Origin: Rhizobium sp. RU36D | GTDB lineage: Bacteria > Pseudomonadota > Alphaproteobacteria > Rhizobiales > Rhizobiaceae | DNA: 64,000 nt | Reading direction: 5' to 3' | NCBI RefSeq assembly: GCF_900176345.1 | Contig: NZ_FWXU01000010.1 | Span: 1 to 64,000, forward strand | In this document: piece by piece, positions 45,139-53,528 of the stretch | How positions within the stretch are numbered: position 1 is the first letter of the stretch | Layout: every line of letters begins with the position of its first letter | Position numbers and translations under genes: made by a program | The notes under the pieces: model-generated | Database searches by the model: none | What the model was told of the DNA's origin: nothing | What the model saw: only the letters and a program-made list of their open reading frames with translations

Positions 45139-46587
45139 ATGGACATCATGACACAGGCTGCAGATCACGGCGAAATCGCCCCGCCCGCAGAGGGCAAGGG
45201 CCAATGGGCGGATCTGCTGGCGCCGCGCTACGCCATGACGACATCGATGTTATGCTTGGGTGTGGCGCTCTATGCCTTCAACGGCTTTCTCGTCACGACA
45301 TCCTTGCCGACGGCAGTGGAGGAGTTTGGCGGGGCTGCGCTGATTTCCTGGGCGCTCACCCTGTACCTTGCCGCCTCAATCGTGGCCGGCGCCTCTGCCG
45401 CGCTGTTGAAGCAGGCGCTGGGCGGCAAGGCAACGCTGCTGCTCGCGGCCCTGCTGTTTCTGGCGGGCACGCTCATTGCCGGCCTTGCCGAGAATATGGC
45501 AACCGTGCTTTTGGGACGCATCCTCCAGGGGATTGGTGAGGGCATCGTGGCGGCGGTCTGCTACGCCCTCATCCCCGAAATGTATCCCGAGAAACTGATC
45601 GCCAAGGTGTTTGGCGCCGAAGCCGGTGTCTGGGCGGTGGCGGCATTCGGTGCGCCTGTCCTTGCGGGCTGGTTGACCGAGACCATTTCCTGGCGGGCCG
45701 CCTTTCTCATCAATGTGCCGATGATCCTGATCTTTCTCGCCCTGGCGCTTGTGATCGCGCCGCGGCGAGCAGGCGGGCCGCGGCCAGCCTTCCGGTTGCC
45801 TGGCCTCAGGCTCACGCTGTTGTCGCTCGGCCTGCTGGCGATTCTGTTTGCCGGTGTGTCGGGGCCGCTTTCCGCAGCGCTGCTCTCGGCCGTCGCCGCA
45901 GTGCTGCTCATTGCCACCATCCTGTTCGACAAGCGCGCCGAAGAAAGCATCATGCCGGCGGAGGCATTTTCGCTGCGCTCGCCGGTCGGGCTCGGCCTCT
46001 GGGTAGTGCTGATGATGCCGGTGGCACAGGCGACCAGTGGCGTCTACCTGGTTTATGGGCTGCAGCATGTCTGGTCGCTGTCGCCAACGGCAGCCGGCGC
46101 CCTTTACGCGCTGATGGCGATCAGTTGGAGCACGACCGCGATCCTGGTGGCCAATATCAAGCTGAAGCAGCATACGGACAGGCTGATCTGGCTTGGGCCG
46201 CTTTGCCAGATCTTCGGGCTTGGCCTGTTGTTTTCCGCCTTCGCCTCCGGTGAGCTTGCGCCCGTGTTTGCCGGTCAGCTGGTGATCGGCGCGGGGTTCG
46301 GCATGAGCTGGGCCTATCTCAGCAAGATGACGATGGAGGAGACGCCGCTTGCCGAACGCGACAAGACCTCCGCCCTCCTGCCGACGCTGCAATCAGCGGG
46401 CTTTGCCCTGGGCGGCGGCCTGGCAGGACTGGCCGCCAACAGTGCCGGGCTTGCCGGTGCGGATACGCCGGCCGCCATTCGGCATGCGCTGACGATCGTC
46501 TTCCTGATCGCCCTGCTTTGGTCTTTGCCGGCAGTGTTTGCCGCACGCCAGGCGCTGGCAAAGACAAAGCTGCGGGCAAACGAATAA
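45139..46587 (+). CDS. MFS transporter (DHA2-like)
   Basis: The product is 482 aa with about fourteen transmembrane helices and an N-terminal cytoplasmic tail. Helix 1-2 region reads VALYAFNGFLVTTSLPTAVE and motif C-like sequence GRILQGIGEGIVAAVCYALI follows, then FGAEAGVWAVAAFGAPVLAG and WRAAFLINVPMILIFLALAL, the typical pattern of drug-type 14-TM antiporters. The substrate is unknown. Start may be the ATG at 45148. A 288-bp AT-richer gap without a gene separates it from the carboxypeptidase. Confidence 0.88.
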   Translation: MDIMTQAADHGEIAPPAEGKGQWADLLAPRYAMTTSMLCLGVALYAFNGFLVTTSLPTAVEEFGGAALISWALTLYLAASIVAGASAALLKQALGGKATLLLAALLFLAGTLIAGLAENMATVLLGRILQGIGEGIVAAVCYALIPEMYPEKLIAKVFGAEAGVWAVAAFGAPVLAGWLTETISWRAAFLINVPMILIFLALALVIAPRRAGGPRPAFRLPGLRLTLLSLGLLAILFAGVSGPLSAALLSAVAAVLLIATILFDKRAEESIMPAEAFSLRSPVGLGLWVVLMMPVAQATSGVYLVYGLQHVWSLSPTAAGALYALMAISWSTTAILVANIKLKQHTDRLIWLGPLCQIFGLGLLFSAFASGELAPVFAGQLVIGAGFGMSWAYLSKMTMEETPLAERDKTSALLPTLQSAGFALGGGLAGLAANSAGLAGADTPAAIRHALTIVFLIALLWSLPAVFAARQALAKTKLRANE

Positions 46588-46667
46588 GCGGGCACAGCGC
46601 TTCCGCCCGGGCACCGGCTTTGATAGAGCGGTCTTCTTAGCGATCCGAAAGGCGGCGGACTTCAGGC

Positions 46668-47459
46668 ATGGCATCAGGCGGATACGATTTCTCCGAGGTA
46701 TCGGCCCTGATTGCTGGTCACAGCGTCTCGGAGATGGTCTTCATCGTGCTGGCTGCTCTGACAGCCGGTCTGGCGCGGGGATTTTCCGGCTTTGGCGGCG
46801 CGCTGATCTTCATGCCGCTGGCCAGTGCGATCATCGAACCAAAGCTTGCCGCCGCCGTGCTGTTCCTGATCGATGCCTTTCTCTCGCTACCGATGATCCC
46901 CGGCTCCTACCGGCAGGCCGACCGGCGCGAAGTGGCTGTCATGGTGGCCGGCGCGGCCTTTGGCGTTCCGGTCGGTACGGCTATCCTCTCCTATGCAGAG
47001 CCCCTGACCGTGCGCTGGGCGATCACCGGCTTGGTGACCGTGCTGTTGGCGCTGCTCATGTCAGGCTGGCGATACCGCGGCCAGCCGACGCGCCCTCTGA
47101 CGGTCGGCACGGGCTTCATTTCAGGCGTGTTCGGCGGCGCGGCGCAGGTGGGCGGGCCGCCAGTGGTGGCCTATTGGCTGGGTGGACCAAAAACGGCCCT
47201 GCTGGTGCGCGCCAATATCGTGTTCTACTTCGCGCTCAGCACTGCCTTGACGGGTGTCAATTACGGGCTGGCCGGGCTGTTCACCTGGTCTGCGGCGGCC
47301 GTAGCCCTGCTGGCAGGCCCAACCTTTGCGCTTGGCCTGTTCGTCGGCTCGCGGCTGTTCGGGCGCGTGGACGAGGCAGCGTTTCGCCGCATCTGCTTCC
47401 TGCTGATCGCGGCGGCTGCCATTATCGGCATGCCCGTTTTGGATGGGGTCTTGCGTTAG
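46668..47459 (+). CDS. TauE/SafE family permease
   Basis: The product is 263 aa with about eight helices. TauE/SafE signatures are LTAGLARGFSGFGGALIFMP in the first half and GFISGVFGGAAQVGGPPVVA in the second, each an internal repeat. Members export sulfite or organosulfur anions or import them; the direction here is unknown. It stands 80 bp after the MFS gene on the same strand. Confidence 0.88.
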   Translation: MASGGYDFSEVSALIAGHSVSEMVFIVLAALTAGLARGFSGFGGALIFMPLASAIIEPKLAAAVLFLIDAFLSLPMIPGSYRQADRREVAVMVAGAAFGVPVGTAILSYAEPLTVRWAITGLVTVLLALLMSGWRYRGQPTRPLTVGTGFISGVFGGAAQVGGPPVVAYWLGGPKTALLVRANIVFYFALSTALTGVNYGLAGLFTWSAAAVALLAGPTFALGLFVGSRLFGRVDEAAFRRICFLLIAAAAIIGMPVLDGVLR

Positions 47460-47570
47460 CTTCGAACGCCAGCGAGTGTTTAGGAAGGATTAACGCCTTG
47501 AACGATAGTTTTCCGCAGGCGTCCACCTGCGGTGGCCGGCCTCAACCCTGAAGCGCACCAGCGGAGGCCG

Positions 47571-48614
47571 ATGGACGTGCTCAAGCAACTGGTCAAGAGA
47601 GCGGCGATAACAGGTGGGCTGGAACTGTCCGTCCTGCTCTCCCGTGCCGGTCTCATGGGCGAGGCCCGCGGCCTGGGCGCCATCTTCACGCTGCATCACG
47701 TGCGGCAGCACAAGCCGCGACACATCGAGCCCAACCGCCATCTGGAGATCACGCCCGAGTTCCTCGAAGCGGCCATCGTCAGGCTGAAGCAGGACGGCTA
47801 TCGATTCGTGGCGCTGCAAGACGTCCCGAGGCTCCTGTCGGAAGGCCATCGCAGCGGGCCATTTGCGGCCTTCACGCTGGATGACGGCTATCGCGACAAC
47901 CGGGACTTTGCGCTGCCGGTGTTCGAGCGGCACGCGGTGCCCTTCACCATCTTCGTCTGCAAGGGATTTTCCGAGCGACGCCATAGCCTTTGGTGGGAGA
48001 CCGCCGATGCGCTTGCCAATGGCGAGCAGCCCCTTGAAATCGAACTGGCTGGCGTCAGGCGCCGCCTTGCCGTCGGCACCGACCGGGAGCGGCTGGCGCT
48101 GTTCGACGCAGCCTGCGACCTGGTCTGCTGCGGCGATGAAACCGACGCGATCCGGCGCCTCGATGACGCGGCGTTGCGTGCCGGCTTCGATCCTCGCTCG
48201 ATTCCGGAAGCCGAGGTGATGTCTGCCGATGAACTGCGGGCGTTGAGCGCGCATCCTCTCGTTTCCCTCGGCGCCCACACCATCAGCCATCGTGCGCTTG
48301 CACGCCTCGATGCCGGCGTGCTGGCGGAGGAAATTTCCCAATCGGTCGACTACGTCGAGGCCATCACCGGCAAGCGGCCCAACAGTTTTGCCTATCCCTA
48401 TGGCGACTGCCGCAGTGTCTCCAGGGATACCGTGGCTGCCGTGGCGCGCGCCGGCCTTCCCGTGGCCGTCACCACCCGACCCGGCACCCTCAGCATGAAA
48501 CACGCCGGCCAGCTTTTGGAGCTGCCGCGCATCTCGCTCAATGGCTTCTACCAGAAGGCGCGCTATGTTTCCGCCCTGGCGTCAGGCATCCCGTTCCGGC
48601 TGAAGCGGGGCTGA
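47571..48614 (+). CDS. Polysaccharide deacetylase (NodB homology domain)
   Basis: The product is about 347 aa. The catalytic Asp pair is in AFTLDDGYRDNRDFALPVFE and the metal His pair in LGAHTISHRALARLDAGVLA; KRPNSFAYPYGDCRSVS and VAVTTRPGTLSMKHAG follow, which is the C-terminal part of the NodB-type barrel. No signal peptide is obvious, so cytoplasmic-side or lipid-linked substrates are possible. The ATG at 47571 with GGAGG is preferred over an upstream GTG at 47532. Confidence 0.87.
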   Translation: MDVLKQLVKRAAITGGLELSVLLSRAGLMGEARGLGAIFTLHHVRQHKPRHIEPNRHLEITPEFLEAAIVRLKQDGYRFVALQDVPRLLSEGHRSGPFAAFTLDDGYRDNRDFALPVFERHAVPFTIFVCKGFSERRHSLWWETADALANGEQPLEIELAGVRRRLAVGTDRERLALFDAACDLVCCGDETDAIRRLDDAALRAGFDPRSIPEAEVMSADELRALSAHPLVSLGAHTISHRALARLDAGVLAEEISQSVDYVEAITGKRPNSFAYPYGDCRSVSRDTVAAVARAGLPVAVTTRPGTLSMKHAGQLLELPRISLNGFYQKARYVSALASGIPFRLKRG

Positions 48615-48645
48615 CACCGCCCCGCCCTACCCCACGTCTGGCATG

Positions 48646-49266
48646 TCAGGGATACATGCGCACCTTGCTCCACGGGCCATCGGCCGTTTCCCGCCGAAAC
48701 TCCATGCGGTCATGCAGGCGGAATTTTCTGTCGTGCCAGAACTCGATGGAGGTCGGCATGATGCGGAAGCCCGACCAATGGGGCGGCCGGGGGATCTCGC
48801 CGATGGCATAACGGGCGGTGTATTCGGCCACGGCCTTTTCCAGGGCAAAGCGCCCCTCTAGTGGGCGCGACTGCTGCGAGGCCCATGCGCCGATTCGGCT
48901 GCCGCGCGCGCGGGTGGCATAATAGGCGTCCGCTTCGGCATCGGAGACCACCTCGACTGCGCCCCTGAGCCGCACCTGGCGGCGCAGCGATTTCCAGTGA
49001 AAGCACATGGCTGCCTTCTTCTGGCCAAGGATTTCCTGTCCCTTCTGGCTTTCGAAGTTGGTGTAGAAGGTGAAACCGCGCTGATCGTAGTCCTTGAGCA
49101 ACACCATGCGGACATTGGGTAGCCCATCGGCATCGACAGTCGCCAGCGCTACGGCATTGGGGTCATTGATCTCGGATGCTTCAGCGTCCTTGAGCCATTG
49201 GGCAAATAATGCGAATGGTTCATTCTCTTCGGTAAAGTCACCGCTTGTTAACCCCGATTCTGACAT
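48646..49266 (-). CDS. pdxH: Pyridoxamine 5'-phosphate oxidase
   Basis: The 206-aa FMN enzyme oxidises PNP or PMP to PLP. Family segments are [80 protein letters not shown] and the C-terminal [11 protein letters not shown]. It is divergent from a lipoprotein gene with 66 bp between their starts. Confidence 0.95.
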   Translation of the reverse strand: MSESGLTSGDFTEENEPFALFAQWLKDAEASEINDPNAVALATVDADGLPNVRMVLLKDYDQRGFTFYTNFESQKGQEILGQKKAAMCFHWKSLRRQVRLRGAVEVVSDAEADAYYATRARGSRIGAWASQQSRPLEGRFALEKAVAEYTARYAIGEIPRPPHWSGFRIMPTSIEFWHDRKFRLHDRMEFRRETADGPWSKVRMYP

Positions 49267-49332
49267 ATTGCTTCAATTGCTCCTAATACACATGATCGAC
49301 GCCCAGACTCCATCAGCTGGACAGGACCTTAG

Positions 49333-49788
49333 GTGAAACACATAGCAAAGACCGCCTGCTGCAAAAAGGCTTCGTTACGACCCCTGCGCCTGAGTGTCGC
49401 GCCTGTCGTAGCCGCCATGCTGCTGTCGGGCTGCATGGGCAGTTCCTACGATCTGATGGAAAGCGCCAAGGTGGACCGTACCATTTCCACCAGCACGATC
49501 GCGCGCGGCAAGCCTGTGGATGCCCGTTCCGATGAAGCCACGGTGCAGAATGCCGTGACCTCAGCCGATCTCGCCAAGCTCGGCCAGGCTCCCTTGCCCT
49601 GGGCCAATGCCACGACCGGCAGCGCAGGTGTCGTCACCGCCATTCGCGAAGACAAGTCCGATGGCCTGACCTGCCGCCAGTTCGACACGACAAGGCATTC
49701 CTACGAGGGAATAGCGTATTTCAGCGGCAAGACTTGCATTCTGTCAAATGGCAGCTGGCAGCTGCTGGGCTTCGACAAGAAGGGCTGA
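49333..49788 (+). CDS. RT0821/Lpp0805-like lipoprotein
   Basis: The product is 151 aa starting at a GTG. A lipoprotein signal (SVAPVVAAMLLSGC) places the lipidated Cys near residue 34. The mature part has NAVTSADLAKLGQAPLPWAN, TGSAGVVTAIREDKSDGLTC and FDTTRHSYEGIAYFSGKTCI, resembling the RT0821/Lpp0805 surface-protein group. Function is unknown. It is upstream of the DnaJ-like gene but separated by 202 bp. Confidence 0.78.
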   Translation: MKHIAKTACCKKASLRPLRLSVAPVVAAMLLSGCMGSSYDLMESAKVDRTISTSTIARGKPVDARSDEATVQNAVTSADLAKLGQAPLPWANATTGSAGVVTAIREDKSDGLTCRQFDTTRHSYEGIAYFSGKTCILSNGSWQLLGFDKKG

Positions 49789-49990
49789 GACGCCGGGATT
49801 CGCTCGCATTCGAGCGATTGCGTCAAGACAATCCACAGACACGTAACCTCTGGTTAGCAAGTTTCCTGCATTCTCTTGCGATAACGCATGTTTCCCGGTG
49901 TCCCGATGGAACCTCCGGAAGCATGGAATGTTGTTTGTGGCGCATGCCGGCGCTCCGGGTGCGCGGATCGATGTTAACCGGTGGTTTCAG

Positions 49991-51169
49991 ATGCGTGACC
50001 CCTATTCAGTTCTCGGCGTGAAGCGCGACGCAGGCGCCGATGAGATCAAGGCGGCGTGGCGGAGTGCGGCAAAAGCCTCCCATCCAGACCAGAATCGGGA
50101 CGACCCCGATGCGACCAAACGATTTGCTGAGTTGAGCCGCGCCTTCGACGTGTTGAAGGATCCGGCCAAGCGGAGCCGCTACGACATGCAACGGGAAAAG
50201 GCCGACGCCCGCAAGCGGGAGCAGACCATCCAACAGCAGCGCGAGGCAGCGCGCGAAGCCGCCGAACGGGCCAAGGCTGCGAAGGCAAATGCCGAGCGCG
50301 TGATGGCCGACCTTGCCAAGGCGGAAGCCGAAAAGGCCAAGGCCGACAAAGCCGCCGCTGCAGCTGCGGCTGCCAAATCTCCTGAGGCGGATAAGGCAAA
50401 AGCGGCCGAAAAGCCGGCCGACAAGTCAACCGCCGCCAAGCCTGCGGGCAATGGCCCGAGCCCGGAAGACGTCGTGAGCCGGATTTTTGGCGACACACCC
50501 GAGGCCAATGCCGCCGCGCAGACGCTTCGCCGTGAAAGCGAAGCCCAGAATGTCGAGAGCGACGAGACACTGGTTCCGGAAAAGCCGGCCTCCCTGCTTG
50601 ATCCGATCGAACTGATCAGCGCGCTGTTGCGCCGTATCCGCGGCAAGCAGCCGACCACGGAAAAGGCTCCGGACCTGTTTGTCGATGCCAGCGTGACGAT
50701 CGAGGACCTGCTGAAGGGCGCATGGGTGACGGTGACGCTGCCGGAAGGGCGCAGTGTCCGATTCGTCCTGGAGCCGGGTGTCAGCGAAGGCCACCTCGTT
50801 CGGTTGAAGAACCAGGGTTTGAAGATCCCCGGCATGTTGCGCGGCGACGTGGCGGTGACGGTCAAGGTGGCCAAAGACCCGAGTTTCAGCGTCGACGGCT
50901 TCGATATCCACACGATATTGCCCATCACGCTGGAGCATGCAGTGCTCGGCACCACCACCAATGTCAACACGCCGGAAGGCGAAACCGAGATCGTCGTTCC
51001 CGCCTGGTCCGGCTCCGACCAATCGATCCGGCTGGCGCAGCGCGGGCTCAGGGACGGGTCGGGCACGCGGGGCGATCTGGTGGTCGAATTGCGCGTGCTT
51101 TTGTGGGAAAAGCCCGACGACAAGGTGACAGACCTGATGCGCGTGATGCGCGAGGGGCTGTATCTCTAG
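49991..51169 (+). CDS. DnaJ-domain chaperone without zinc finger (CbpA-like)
   Basis: The product is 392 aa. Residues 1-65 form a J domain with the HPD motif (AAKASHPDQNRDDPDATKRF). Residues 70-190 are Ala/Lys/Glu-rich and probably helical, with a KADKAAAAAAAAKSPEADKA stretch. The C-terminal half is the DnaJ peptide-binding domain (VDASVTIEDLLKGAWVTVTL, ILPITLEHAVLGTTTNVNTP, RLAQRGLRDGSGTRGDLVVE). No CxxCxGxG zinc repeats are present. It should stimulate DnaK. The start at 49991 begins directly with MRDPYSVLG. Confidence 0.92.
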   Translation: MRDPYSVLGVKRDAGADEIKAAWRSAAKASHPDQNRDDPDATKRFAELSRAFDVLKDPAKRSRYDMQREKADARKREQTIQQQREAAREAAERAKAAKANAERVMADLAKAEAEKAKADKAAAAAAAAKSPEADKAKAAEKPADKSTAAKPAGNGPSPEDVVSRIFGDTPEANAAAQTLRRESEAQNVESDETLVPEKPASLLDPIELISALLRRIRGKQPTTEKAPDLFVDASVTIEDLLKGAWVTVTLPEGRSVRFVLEPGVSEGHLVRLKNQGLKIPGMLRGDVAVTVKVAKDPSFSVDGFDIHTILPITLEHAVLGTTTNVNTPEGETEIVVPAWSGSDQSIRLAQRGLRDGSGTRGDLVVELRVLLWEKPDDKVTDLMRVMREGLYL

Positions 51170-51386
51170 AGGTTCGGCTGATGGCGATGGCCGGGCGTTC
51201 GTCCGGCCTTGCCGTTACCGCGACAGTCATCTTGGCCAAGCCGGCGCCAGGCTCGTGACCCGCCCTTGGCCATAATGGCACACACCCTTTATTACGCTGC
51301 CTAACAGTTGATGATCTCCCCCAAGCTTGAACGCCGGTTCGCGCTATGCCATAGGCTGACCCGAACGAAGTCTTAGGGAGCAGAGT

Positions 51387-52205
51387 ATGGCTCAGAGTTC
51401 TGGCCTCATGGCAGGCAAGCGCGGCGTCATCATGGGCGTGGCCAATAACAGGTCCATCGCATGGGGCATTGCCAAGGCCTGTCGCGATGCGGGCGCGGAA
51501 GTTGCGCTGACCTGGCAGGGCGATGCCTTGAAAAAGCGCGTCGAACCGCTGGCGCACGAGCTCGACGCCTTCATGGCCGGCGATTGCGACGTGACCAATC
51601 TCGAGAGCATTGATGCCGTGTTCAAGAATCTCGAGGAGAAGTGGGGCAAGATCGACTTCGTCGTGCACGCCATCGCTTTCTCCGACAAGGACGAGCTGAC
51701 CGGCCGCTATATCGAGACGACCCGCAGCAACTTCCAGCGGACGATGGACATCTCCGTCTATTCGTTCACCGCGGTTGCCGCACGGGCCGAGGCCATCATG
51801 AACGACGGTGGTTCGATCCTGACGCTGACCTATTACGGCGCGGAAAAGGTCATGCCGCACTACAACGTCATGGGTGTCGCCAAGGCCGCGCTGGAAGCCA
51901 GCGTGCGCTATCTCGCCGTTGACATGGGCGGGCGCGGCATTCGCGTCAACGCCATTTCGGCAGGCCCGATCAAGACGCTCGCCGCATCCGGCATCGGCGA
52001 CTTCCGCTATATCCTGAAGTGGAACGAGTATAACTCGCCCCTCAAGCGCAATGTCTCGACGGATGAAGTCGGCAAGTCCGGCATGTATCTGCTGTCGGAC
52101 CTCTCCACCGGCGTCACCGGCGAAGTCCACCACGTGGATTCGGGTTATCACGTCGTCGGCATGAAGGCCGTGGACGCGCCCGACATCACCGTCTCCAAGG
52201 ACTGA
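51387..52205 (+). CDS. fabI: Enoyl-[acyl-carrier-protein] reductase (NADH)
   Basis: FabI reduces enoyl-ACP in fatty-acid elongation. In the 272-aa product the nucleotide motif is GVANNRSIAWGIAKACRDAG, the active-site Tyr and Lys lie in YNVMGVAKAALEASVRYLAV, and GPIKTLAASGIGDFRYILKW forms the substrate loop. Length and sequence match rhizobial FabI. AGGGAG precedes the ATG. A phosphoglycerate-mutase-family gene follows after 26 bp. Confidence 0.96.
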   Translation: MAQSSGLMAGKRGVIMGVANNRSIAWGIAKACRDAGAEVALTWQGDALKKRVEPLAHELDAFMAGDCDVTNLESIDAVFKNLEEKWGKIDFVVHAIAFSDKDELTGRYIETTRSNFQRTMDISVYSFTAVAARAEAIMNDGGSILTLTYYGAEKVMPHYNVMGVAKAALEASVRYLAVDMGGRGIRVNAISAGPIKTLAASGIGDFRYILKWNEYNSPLKRNVSTDEVGKSGMYLLSDLSTGVTGEVHHVDSGYHVVGMKAVDAPDITVSKD

Positions 52206-52231
52206 CTGTCTTAGGGAGGCGGTGGAGCGGA

Positions 52232-52831
52232 GTGGATGCCTTGATCGTCTACGTCGTGCGCCATGGCCAGACCGACTGGAATGCGGAGTCGCGTTTCCAA
52301 GGGCAGAAGGACATTCCTCTCAATGATCTCGGTCGCGCCCAGGCGACCGGCAATGGTGTCGCGCTCAGCCGCATCATCGCGCAAAAGGCGGCGGATTTCG
52401 ACTTCGTCGCCTCCCCTCTTGGGCGCACGCGCCACACCATGGAACTGTTGCGGGCGGCGATGGGACTGGAGCCCATGGGTTACCGCACGGACAATCGGCT
52501 GAAAGAAGTCAGCTTCGGCGACTGGGAAGGCCTGACGATCCCGGAACTTGTGTCCCATTATCCAGAACGGGTGGCCGCACGCGCCGGCGCCAAATGGGAT
52601 TTCATTCCGCCCGGCGATCATGCGGAAAGCTACGAAATCCTGTCCTGGCGCGTCGGCGCGTGGCTGAACTCGATCGACCGGCCCACCATCTGCGTGAGCC
52701 ATGGCGGCGTGATCCGAAGCATTTTCAGGCTGGTGGCCGGCACGGACAAGGACGAGGCATGCCAGATGCATGTGCCGCAGGACCGGATTCTCAAGGTTGA
52801 CCCGCGATTGGGCCGTGTCGACTGGATCTGA
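52232..52831 (+). CDS. Histidine phosphatase (phosphoglycerate mutase family)
   Basis: The product is 199 aa with a GTG start preceded by GGAG. The phosphohistidine motif RHGQTDWNAESRFQGQKDIP is near residue 9, and DFVASPLGRTRHTMELLRAA, EVSFGDWEGLTIPEL and CVSHGGVIRSIFRLVAGTDK complete the catalytic pocket. It is a cofactor-independent-of-metal dPGM-like phosphatase; true mutase activity is uncertain. It is 26 bp after fabI and probably co-transcribed. Confidence 0.9.
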   Translation: MDALIVYVVRHGQTDWNAESRFQGQKDIPLNDLGRAQATGNGVALSRIIAQKAADFDFVASPLGRTRHTMELLRAAMGLEPMGYRTDNRLKEVSFGDWEGLTIPELVSHYPERVAARAGAKWDFIPPGDHAESYEILSWRVGAWLNSIDRPTICVSHGGVIRSIFRLVAGTDKDEACQMHVPQDRILKVDPRLGRVDWI

Positions 52832-52847
52832 CGAGAATGCGGAAAGC

Positions 52848-52865
52848 GGGCCGCGCCTGCGGCCC
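52848..52865. terminator. Hairpin between convergent genes
   Basis: GGGCCGC (52848-52854) pairs with GCGGCCC (52859-52865) around a GCCT loop, between the histidine phosphatase stop and the DUF1344 stop at 52874. Both sides lack long T-runs, so termination is probable but not certain. Confidence 0.5.
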
Positions 52866-52873
52866 TTCAAGCG

Positions 52874-53134
52874 TTATTGAACGACTTCGAGATCATCCAC
52901 CACGCGGCGGCCATCGACTTCCGTGTAGAACACGATGACCTTCACGCCCGCTTCCAGGCCCTCGAAATTGAACTCTGCCGGCACGGAGTAGGTCTTGCCG
53001 TCATCAAGCACGAGGCTCATCTTCTCCGTGCTGACGGACTTGATGGTGGCTTCCACGTCTGCGCTATCTGCAAACGCTGAAATCGGCGAGAAGAAGCCCG
53101 CAGTGGCCAGCAGCGTAGCAATCATGAACCGCAT
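52874..53134 (-). CDS. DUF1344 small periplasmic protein
   Basis: The product is 86 aa with a signal peptide (MIATLLATAGFFSPISAFAD). The mature 60 residues form a compact strand-rich domain: ADVEATIKSVSTEKMSLVLD, DGKTYSVPAEFNFEGLEAGV, KVIVFYTEVDGRRVVDDLEV. The DUF1344 family is common in Rhizobiales and has no assigned role. The start at 53134 gives a normal signal peptide. Confidence 0.82.
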   Translation of the reverse strand: MRFMIATLLATAGFFSPISAFADSADVEATIKSVSTEKMSLVLDDGKTYSVPAEFNFEGLEAGVKVIVFYTEVDGRRVVDDLEVVQ

Positions 53135-53528
53135 GTTTCGAACCCTTGCCGAATGAGATGTAAATTTTACCCGAAACAAGGATAGCCTCCCGATTGTGGC
53201 GGAAATTTCTCTGAACCGTGACTTTTTCGTAGAGATACATGACCGGAAATTGACGCTCGATCAAGCCCGGCACGAAGGCGCCCAGGGACCATCCCCGCAT
53301 TACCGAAAATGCGGTTTGCGTGGCACGGCGGATTAACGCCATCGCAACCCTTCGAATTGCGTGCCCCTGCCTCAGCCTCTTGTTTTCATGCAGGTCTTCG
53401 TCCGCCGAGGGATGAGCGATATCCACAGACATGCATTAGCAATTACTGGCTTAGCGTCGACCAACTCAATTTTAAATTAACTCCCGGACGGTAAGACTTG
53501 AGGCAGAACTAGCGGGGACTGCGGGGTC
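53135..53528. other. Intergenic region, no gene seen
   Basis: The 394-bp interval separates the leftward DUF1344 gene and the rightward GGDEF-EAL gene. It holds a CGCATT-ACCGAA-AATGCG hairpin near 53298-53315 and an AT-rich tract (AATTTTAAATTAA) at about 53468-53481. Frames in it overlap poorly with any family. Nothing more can be supported. Confidence 0.45.

Noticed and set aside
45376-46392. 338-codon minus-strand frame opposite the MFS gene
   Set aside because: It lies fully inside a clear 482-aa transporter frame and has a composition of Arg/Gln/His typical for antisense frames.
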